From the NCBI GenBank assembly GCA_023389045.1, contig JAEWEZ010000160.1, positions 1 through 48,370 of the forward strand: a stretch of 48,370 bases of DNA, written 5' to 3'. Position 1 is the stretch's first letter. Every line of letters begins with the position of its first letter. Below, piece after piece: positions 43,862-48,370 of the stretch. The DNA is from Actinomycetes bacterium. GTDB lineage: Bacteria > Actinomycetota > Actinomycetes > Actinomycetales > Dermabacteraceae. The position numbers and the translations under genes are program-made. Below the pieces are notes generated by a model that saw only the letters and a list, made by a program, of their open reading frames with translations, made no database searches and was not told the origin of the DNA.

Positions 43862-44878
43862 ATGCCTGAACCCACCGCGGAAGACCTCGTCCTGGAGGTC
43901 CTGGAGGGCTGCGCTGCCAGTGCGCTCGAAGAAGCGAAGCAGCTTGGTCCGGCACGCGTGGTGAACCCGACGGAGCTGAGCCTGCGCTGCAGTGATCTGG
44001 ATGCGGTGCGGGGTCTGCGGCGCACCGTCGCTGCCTCGGTGGCGATCTCCGTGCCGGCGCGTCGCCCCCGTGAACTGCGGGAAACCTCGGTGCAGCAGCG
44101 GGTGACGGCAGTGGGGGAGCGGATCGCCCGGCAACGCCCGCGGGTGCGCTGTACCGGTCTGCGTCTGGCTGCGGCGGGCGCCCACACCGAGGACATGACC
44201 CGTCTGGCAGAAACCCTCGGACGCTCCCTGAACCTGCCGGTGGATCCCGAGGGGGACATGGTCGTGCGGGTGCGCCGGGTGGGGGAGACCTGGCAGATGC
44301 TGCTGCGCACCACGCCGCGGCCGCTCTCCACCCGCGCCTGGCGCACCGTGGACTATCCAGGGGCTGTGAACGCGACTATCGCCGCCACGGTGCTTGACCT
44401 GTTGGAGGTCGGAGAAGAGGACTCCCTCCTGGATATGACCTGCGGTTCAGGAACCTTCCTGGTGGAGCAGCTTCATGCGGTTCCGCCGGCGCGCGCGGTG
44501 GGGGTGGATATCAGCGCCGACGCGATCGACGCGGCACGCGCCCACCAGCGGGCGGCTCGGCGCCGCGGCCGGATCGACTGGATTCACGCCGATGTGCTCA
44601 CCGCGCCCTTGGAGGGCGGCTTCTCCCGAATCCTCACAAACCCGCCGTGGGGCATGCTGCACGGCGATCACGAGGAAAACGAGGAACTGCACGCGGCGCT
44701 TCTGGCGCGGGCGGCTGAGCTCGCAGCACCGCAGGCGCGCATGGGGGTGCTGACCCAGGAGATCCGACGGATGCAGTCCGTGCTTGCCCGGCCGGGCTGC
44801 CCGTGGCGTCTGCTGCGCGAGCACCGCTTCTTCCAAAAGGGGCATCACCCGCGGCTCTTCCTGCTGGCCCTGCGCTGA
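43862..44878 (+). CDS. Trm14/RsmD-like RNA methyltransferase
   Basis: The product is 338 residues. The C-terminal half is a class I SAM methyltransferase with motif I LLDMTCGSGTFLVEQL, an acidic residue after VGVDIS, and the catalytic NPPW (LTNPPWGMLHGD), typical of enzymes methylating the exocyclic amine of guanine in tRNA or rRNA. The N-terminal 150 residues resemble a degenerate THUMP-like RNA-binding region, fitting the Trm14/RlmL group. The substrate is unknown. ATG 43862 has GAGGAG 4 nt upstream; the in-frame TTG at 43850 lies within that site. It is divergent from the ParA-like gene across 86 nt. Confidence 0.82.
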   Translation: MPEPTAEDLVLEVLEGCAASALEEAKQLGPARVVNPTELSLRCSDLDAVRGLRRTVAASVAISVPARRPRELRETSVQQRVTAVGERIARQRPRVRCTGLRLAAAGAHTEDMTRLAETLGRSLNLPVDPEGDMVVRVRRVGETWQMLLRTTPRPLSTRAWRTVDYPGAVNATIAATVLDLLEVGEEDSLLDMTCGSGTFLVEQLHAVPPARAVGVDISADAIDAARAHQRAARRRGRIDWIHADVLTAPLEGGFSRILTNPPWGMLHGDHEENEELHAALLARAAELAAPQARMGVLTQEIRRMQSVLARPGCPWRLLREHRFFQKGHHPRLFLLALR

Positions 44879-44966
44879 TACAGACGCGCACGGCGGCGCG
44901 CCAGGCTGTCACAGGGCATCCGGCCCGTCGGCCGCAATCCCGGGCGTTCCAGCCTGACTGGAGGGT

Positions 44967-45614
44967 TTACACACCCCGTCGGCCCCGGGAGAGCGCATCG
45001 ATCGCCTCCGGCGCGCCCGTGCACCGCACCTCCGCCTGCTCGCGCCCAAAGCACCACAGCAAAATCTCGAGCGGATCGCCGTACACCTGCACGCTCCCGG
45101 CGCTGTCCCCGCGGGCAGGAATCCGCAGCCCGTCCTGCGGGCCGCAAAGAATCACCTCCGCTTCCGAGCGCACGAGCATGCGGGACATTCTCTTCACCGC
45201 GAGCCAGAGTTCTTCCTGGTAGGCGGCGGGAAGATCCCGCCGGGTCCAGGTGTTCTGGGCGCGACGCAGATCCTCGTGATGCACCGCGTATTCGGCGGTG
45301 TTCATCAGCCGATCCACGAGGCGCACGGGGGAGAGGGGCTGCGGTCCCGTCCGGAAACGCTCCACCCGCGCGCTCCAGGGCAGCGCGCGCAGACGATCCC
45401 GGGCAGAGCGGGCACCTGTGCTGAGGGGACCGAGGGGGAGTACCGTCACAAGCAGCAGATACGGATGCTGTTCGCGCAGCAGAAGATGTTCCAGGAGCGC
45501 TTCGGCGTCCCAGCCCGGGAGCACCGTCGGGGCGGTGGGGCCGCACTCATCGAGCACATCCGCGAGGGCGTGCCGCTCGTGGGTGACCAGGGGGAGCTGG
45601 GGGCGCGTTGTCAT
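44967..45614 (-). CDS. TIGR03085-type DinB-like metal-binding protein
   Basis: The product is 215 residues. THERHALADVLDECGPTAPT, LPGWDAEALLEHLLLREQHP and EYAVHHEDLRRAQ match the actinobacterial TIGR03085 family. It is a four-helix DinB/mycothiol-maleylpyruvate-isomerase fold with His residues for a metal. Members may be mycothiol-dependent enzymes; the reaction is unknown. The frame is open further upstream to 45872, but MTTRPQLPLVTHERHALADV and the leaderless -10 set the start at 45614. The last codons, SRGRRGV, are formed by a copy of the dispersed 13-mer. Confidence 0.85.
   Translation of the reverse strand: MTTRPQLPLVTHERHALADVLDECGPTAPTVLPGWDAEALLEHLLLREQHPYLLLVTVLPLGPLSTGARSARDRLRALPWSARVERFRTGPQPLSPVRLVDRLMNTAEYAVHHEDLRRAQNTWTRRDLPAAYQEELWLAVKRMSRMLVRSEAEVILCGPQDGLRIPARGDSAGSVQVYGDPLEILLWCFGREQAEVRCTGAPEAIDALSRGRRGV
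44974..44986 (+). repeat. Dispersed 13-mer copy (3' end of the TIGR03085 gene)
   Basis: Exact CCCCGTCGGCCCC covering the last codons of the minus-strand gene, an unconserved tail. A partial copy (CCCGTCGGCC) lies about 50 nt to the left, in the 88-nt convergent gap at 44879-44966, which otherwise holds only a weak stem CAGGCTG/CAGCCTG. Confidence 0.8.
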
Positions 45615-45620
45615 GTGTCG

Positions 45621-45626
45621 AGGGTA
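45621..45626 (-). promoter_or_regulatory. -10 box (TACCCT) of the leaderless TIGR03085 gene
   Basis: On the minus strand TACCCT is followed by CGACAC and then ATG 45614, the recurring N6 spacing. It lies in the region where the divergent transglutaminase gene would be expected to begin. Confidence 0.5.
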
Positions 45627-45689
45627 GGTGGCAGTACCGGCGCTGACGGGGGACCAGCGGGGCTGTGCCGCGCTGTTCAGAACTGCGAG

Positions 45690-46184
45690 GTGGATGAGTT
45701 CACTCGCATTGCGGCCGATGTGGTCGGCGAGGCCCAGGGCTATGAGGCGGTCGAGAAGGTGGTGCAATGGGTCAACGGCTACCTGAGCTACGTGCCCGGC
45801 TCCAGCACGATTACTGACTCTGCGCGCTCCACCTATGTGGCGCGGCAGGGCGTCTGCCGCGACTATGCGCATCTCACGGCGACGGTGCTGCGTGCCGCCG
45901 GGGTTCCGGCGCGCTGCGTGGCCGTGTATGCGCCGGGGCTCTCACCCATGGACTTCCACCTCGTGGTCGAAGCGCTTGTGGATGGCGCCTGGTGGGTGGT
46001 GGACGCGACGGGGCTCGCCCCGCGCAGTTCCATGGTGCGGATCGCCTCCGGGCAAGACGCCGCCGATACCGCTTTTATGACCACGACCACCGGGCATGTG
46101 GAGCTCACCGGGATTCAGGTGGGTGCCGTCGTCGATCCTGACCTTCCGCGCGAAGACGGAACCGAACGCCTCCCGCTGCGCTAA
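45690..46184 (+). CDS. Transglutaminase-like protein, 5'-truncated
   Basis: The product is 164 residues from GTG 45690. The papain-like catalytic set is complete: Cys in GVCRDYAHL, His in DFHLVVEA and Asp in VVDATGLAP. DEFTRIAADVV followed by VQWVNGYLSYVPGS is the start of the catalytic domain in this family. Full-length relatives carry about 100 more N-terminal residues (the transglutaminase-like N domain), absent here. The upstream sequence is occupied by the promoter and coding region of the divergent TIGR03085 gene. No Shine-Dalgarno or -10 box is seen. GTG 45615 in the same frame is an alternative start. It may be a remnant or a short active form. Confidence 0.6.
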   Translation: MDEFTRIAADVVGEAQGYEAVEKVVQWVNGYLSYVPGSSTITDSARSTYVARQGVCRDYAHLTATVLRAAGVPARCVAVYAPGLSPMDFHLVVEALVDGAWWVVDATGLAPRSSMVRIASGQDAADTAFMTTTTGHVELTGIQVGAVVDPDLPREDGTERLPLR

Positions 46185-46205
46185 GAGCGAGGGCAGCCGC
46201 GTCGG

Positions 46206-47279
46206 TCAGGATGACGACTGACGCGGATCCTCGGGGGAGTCGGGGGAGTGCGGATCCTCGGGTGGGTCTGACTCCTCAGGCGAGTGTGAGCGCTCGGGGA
46301 AGTACAGGGCGTCGGCAGAGAAAGGATCGTCCGACGCGACAGGATCGGTGGGTGCCACCGGATCATCAGACGCCGACGGGTTCTCGCCGCCCTCCGGGTG
46401 GTCATCGAGATTGGCCAGGTATTGCTCGAACTCGGCGGCCAGCTCCTCAGCGGTGGGCACCTCATCGCCGGCGCCCGCGGTGATCATGCGGTCGTACTGT
46501 GCTTCGAGCTGTGCCACGACCTCGCGGATCTGTTCGCTCTGCGCCATCTGTTGCGTGAGCGATTCGCGCACTGGCAGGGCTCGTTCCTCGAGACCCGTGA
46601 GATCCACCTGCGGACCATCCTCCTCGGCAACGGCCTGGAGAAGGGAGATCGCCGCATCGGGGTAGGTCACATCGTGCAGGTATTGCGGCACATGCACCAC
46701 CATGCCGACCACGCTGTGCTCGGCTTCTGCCAGACGCAGCGTGAGCAGGGCCGTGAAGGGTGCGCGCAGACGGAAGGTTCCCGGCATGGTGCGGCGGACG
46801 CGAATGTCATCGCTTTGCCCGGCAAAACGCGTGACATGCAGGTCTCGGGTGTGGGGGACAGGGGAGGGGAAGCCCTGGAGAACAAGGGTGCGTTCAATAC
46901 CGAGTTGTTCGACGACGATCCGCAGCGCCGATGCGACGCGTTCCCACTGGAAGGATGGCTCTGGGCCGCTCAGCAGGTAAAAGGGTTCGCCGTTCTCGCC
47001 CGTGACCTCGTGGAGAAGCAACTCCGGACGTTCATAATCAGTAAAGTGATCGACTTCGAGGGTGACCTCGGGGCGGCGGCCGGCGTAGTCGTAGAGCTGA
47101 TCGAGGTCGAGGCGTCCGATCACGCGGCTTTGCATCGTGTTGACCAGGTGATCATCCACGAGTTCCTGCGCCTGACCTGCGTCGCTAAAAGCACCAAGGG
47201 TAATCAGCAGGGTGCGGCCGTGCAGCGTTCGCGAGTCCACATGGGGCTCGTAGCTAAACAGGGTCGTCGGGTCCTGCAT
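46206..47279 (-). CDS. PAC2-family protein
   Basis: The product is 357 residues. The first 280 follow the PAC2 fold, the proteasome-assembly-chaperone-like family widespread in actinobacteria: LLITLGAFSDAGQAQELVDD, RTLVLQGFPSPVPHTRD, VVGMVVHVPQYLH. It has no known enzymatic role; some members are ligases of small molecules to amino acids. The last 70 residues are an acidic Ser/Asp/Pro tail with repeats such as SDDPVAPTDPVASDDP. The start ATG 47279 has AAGGAGGA upstream. It is convergent with the transglutaminase across 21 nt. Confidence 0.85.
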   Translation of the reverse strand: MQDPTTLFSYEPHVDSRTLHGRTLLITLGAFSDAGQAQELVDDHLVNTMQSRVIGRLDLDQLYDYAGRRPEVTLEVDHFTDYERPELLLHEVTGENGEPFYLLSGPEPSFQWERVASALRIVVEQLGIERTLVLQGFPSPVPHTRDLHVTRFAGQSDDIRVRRTMPGTFRLRAPFTALLTLRLAEAEHSVVGMVVHVPQYLHDVTYPDAAISLLQAVAEEDGPQVDLTGLEERALPVRESLTQQMAQSEQIREVVAQLEAQYDRMITAGAGDEVPTAEELAAEFEQYLANLDDHPEGGENPSASDDPVAPTDPVASDDPFSADALYFPERSHSPEESDPPEDPHSPDSPEDPRQSSS

Positions 47280-47345
47280 GGGGCTTCCTCCTTCATCTGG
47301 CGGCTCGCGATGGGGGCGCGAGGGCCGACGGGCACAACGCAAGAG

Positions 47346-47369
47346 GCCCGGAGGCTATTCCCACCGGGC
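47346..47369 (-). terminator. Small hairpin downstream of the heme-oxygenase gene
   Basis: GCCCGG (47346-47351) and CCGGGC (47364-47369), a 6-bp stem in the 119-nt gap between two minus-strand genes. It is a weak candidate terminator. Confidence 0.4.
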
Positions 47370-47398
47370 GATCTTGGTACTGGTAAGAGGGGTTATCG

Positions 47399-47710
47399 TC
47401 AGCCGCGGTGAGCATCGAAGTCCACGACGCTGTAGCTCCACTGCTCGGCACTAATGCCGACGGGGGAGCGACGCTCACCACCGTGCGCCTTCTGGAAGGC
47501 GTCGCCGCGTGCCCAGCCCTCGTAGGAGGCTTCATCGTCCCAGCGGGTCACGACGAGCCAGGTGGTGCGACCGTCCTCGGGGCGCAGCAGTTCGAAGCCC
47601 TGGAAGCCGGCCACGCCGTCGATGGCGCCGGCGCGGTGAGCGAAACGCTCAGCGAGAGTGTCGCCGGAATCCTCGGGGACGGTAATCGCATTGATCTTGA
47701 TGAAGGTCAT
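47399..47710 (-). CDS. IsdG/MhuD-like heme-degrading monooxygenase (ABM domain)
   Basis: The product is 103 residues, a single antibiotic-biosynthesis-monooxygenase ferredoxin-like domain. Residues match the MhuD type: Asn7 in MTFIKINAI, Phe23 in ERFAHR, Trp66 and a His at 76 (AFQKAHGG). In mycobacteria these bind and ruffle heme, releasing iron. TRWDDEASYEGWARGDAF is the typical central stretch. Start ATG 47710 has AGGAG 6 nt upstream. No heme importer lies nearby and no DtxR/IdeR-type box is visible upstream, so its regulation is unknown. Confidence 0.83.
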   Translation of the reverse strand: MTFIKINAITVPEDSGDTLAERFAHRAGAIDGVAGFQGFELLRPEDGRTTWLVVTRWDDEASYEGWARGDAFQKAHGGERRSPVGISAEQWSYSVVDFDAHRG

Positions 47711-48011
47711 GGGTGCTCCTGTTCGGGGGGCGCCAGGCGCCGATGGCGGAGGGCGGGCGATGGCTACAGCATGCCACTGACGAGCGCTGCACCGCGGCAT
47801 GTCGGCCGGTCTGGACGCTCCCGTCGAAACCCGGGAGTTCCTCTCGGACGCGAAGTGTCGTGCTGACCCAAGGGGAACACGCGTCTGACTCCAGGGGAGC
47901 GCTGCTGTGCCGTCCGACGCAACACAGTCGGAACGCGCGTTTCGCACGTCCAGCTCAGGGCCGGACCCTGGGGCCGCACCCCGGATCTCTACCTCACCGC
48001 TTACACTTTAC

Positions 48012-48025
48012 ATAACGTACATTAT
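48012..48025. promoter_or_regulatory. AT-rich near-palindrome ATAACGTACATTAT
   Basis: This 14-bp sequence is self-complementary except for one internal pair (C/A), centred on GTAC, within the most AT-rich stretch of the window (48001-48030). It looks like a regulator binding site in the divergent region upstream of the heme-oxygenase and DUF1846 genes. It also contains TACATT and TTTACA, which could serve a promoter. Confidence 0.45.
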
Positions 48026-48154
48026 CGGTTCGCTACGGAAATGCGGCGTTGAGATCGCTACGACCCCGCGGGTTTCTGAGCGCCTGCACGCTCTGCACAG
48101 ATTCATCTCAGCGACACACGGCCCGAGGCCCCGATTCCGGGCATTGCGCGCCAC

Positions 48155-48160
48155 TACAGT
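48155..48160 (+). promoter_or_regulatory. Candidate -10 box (TACAGT) for the DUF1846 gene
   Basis: TACAGT lies 71 nt before GTG 48232. A -35 is not clear. AGAGG lies about 7 nt before the GTG as a Shine-Dalgarno. Confidence 0.45.
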
Positions 48161-48231
48161 GAAGGCGTTCGCCATGATCCCCGGCGCTCTGGCACGCCAG
48201 CAGCTCCGACCACACCGACGAGAGGCTGTCC

Positions 48232-48370
48232 GTGCGCCGTATCGGATTCGACCGCGAGAAATACATCGCCCTGCAGTCCCAGCACATCGCGGAACGACGC
48301 GAAGCCCTCGGCGGCAAGCTGTATCTCGAAATGGGCGGCAAACTCTTCGACGATATGCACGCCTCGCGCG
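48232..48370 (+). CDS. DUF1846 (UPF0371) family protein, N-terminal part
   Basis: This is the beginning of a gene that runs off the right edge; 46 residues are visible. RIGFDREKYIALQSQHIAER followed by GKLYLEMGGKLFDDMHASR closely matches the start of DUF1846 proteins. These are about 500-residue cytosolic proteins known from Firmicutes and some actinobacteria, with a P-loop-like or ATP-binding fold of unknown function. The family is patchy in actinobacteria, so it may have been acquired by transfer, though composition here is like the neighbours. GTG 48232 is the start given the conserved N-terminus. Confidence 0.85.
   Translation, partial: MRRIGFDREKYIALQSQHIAERREALGGKLYLEMGGKLFDDMHASR

Larger units (their letters stand above)
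47711..48231. other. Non-coding divergent region of about 520 bp
   Basis: This is the longest gene-free stretch in the window. Reading all frames gives no conserved protein. It holds the AT-rich near-palindrome at 48012-48025, a CAGGG/CCCTG short stem near 47955, and the DUF1846 promoter. It may contain a decayed gene or a small RNA; nothing specific can be supported. Confidence 0.5.

Overview
The window is about 48 kb of a GC-rich chromosome from an actinomycete. Gene order points to Actinomycetota, probably Micrococcales: uvrB/uvrA/uvrC, rapZ-yvcK-whiA, gap-pgk-tpiA-secG, the pentose-phosphate genes with OpcA, and the DUF881-Sbp-DUF881-GarA-FtsR cluster. The opcA, whiA, ftsR and MerR genes, the frequent GTG starts and the many start codons placed 6 nt after a TANNNT box (leaderless mRNAs) agree with this. 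A member near Dermabacteraceae is possible, but I cannot prove it. Almost everything is core chromosome. I see no phage, insertion sequence, CRISPR array or plasmid module.

Layout. 1-8.3 kb: end of a probable coaE, then the full excision-repair set uvrB, uvrA, uvrC with a metallo-beta-lactamase-fold hydrolase between uvrB and uvrA. 8.3-15.2 kb: rapZ-yvcK-whiA, then lower glycolysis (gap, pgk, tpiA) and secG. 15.4-22.0 kb, minus strand: tkt, tal, zwf and a fused opcA-pgl gene, ending against secG at a 38-bp perfect palindrome. 22.3-29.8 kb, plus strand: ctaB, xerD, parA, rluB, tyrA and a fused cmk-der gene carrying a 1-nt frameshift. The scpA-scpB pair usually found between parA and rluB is not there. 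30-32.5 kb: two small membrane proteins with low-complexity N-termini, a Nudix hydrolase and an unrecognised protein. 32.7-35.9 kb: a carbohydrate-type ABC importer (Tat lipoprotein plus two permeases) without an ATPase. 35.9-38.7 kb: a TPR protein, tRNA-Pro(GGG) and a degenerate methyltransferase-like protein. 38.8-43.8 kb: the envelope/division-linked cluster DUF881-Sbp-DUF881-GarA-FtsR-MerR with a convergent ParA-type ATPase. 43.9-48.4 kb: an RNA-methyltransferase-like gene, a TIGR03085 (DinB-like) protein, a 5'-truncated transglutaminase, a PAC2 protein, an IsdG/MhuD-like heme oxygenase and the start of a DUF1846 gene.

Functionally, the first 22 kb joins DNA repair to a central-carbon block: GAPDH, PGK and TPI on one strand, and transketolase, transaldolase, glucose-6-phosphate dehydrogenase, its assembly factor and lactonase on the other. 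YvcK and RapZ sit upstream as likely carbon/envelope regulators. GarA at 41 kb is in other actinobacteria the FHA switch of the 2-oxoglutarate node.

The most unusual signals are non-coding. A 13-mer, CCCCGTCGGCCCC, occurs exactly eight times. Each copy lies in intergenic DNA or in a dispensable protein tail or loop, and two copies sit in a 33-bp tandem repeat after uvrB. There is also a 10-bp-period repeat after secG, nested inverted repeats between tpiA and secG, and a uniform TANNNT-N6-start architecture. Among the genes, the opcA-pgl fusion, the frameshifted cmk-der fusion and the missing scpAB stand out.
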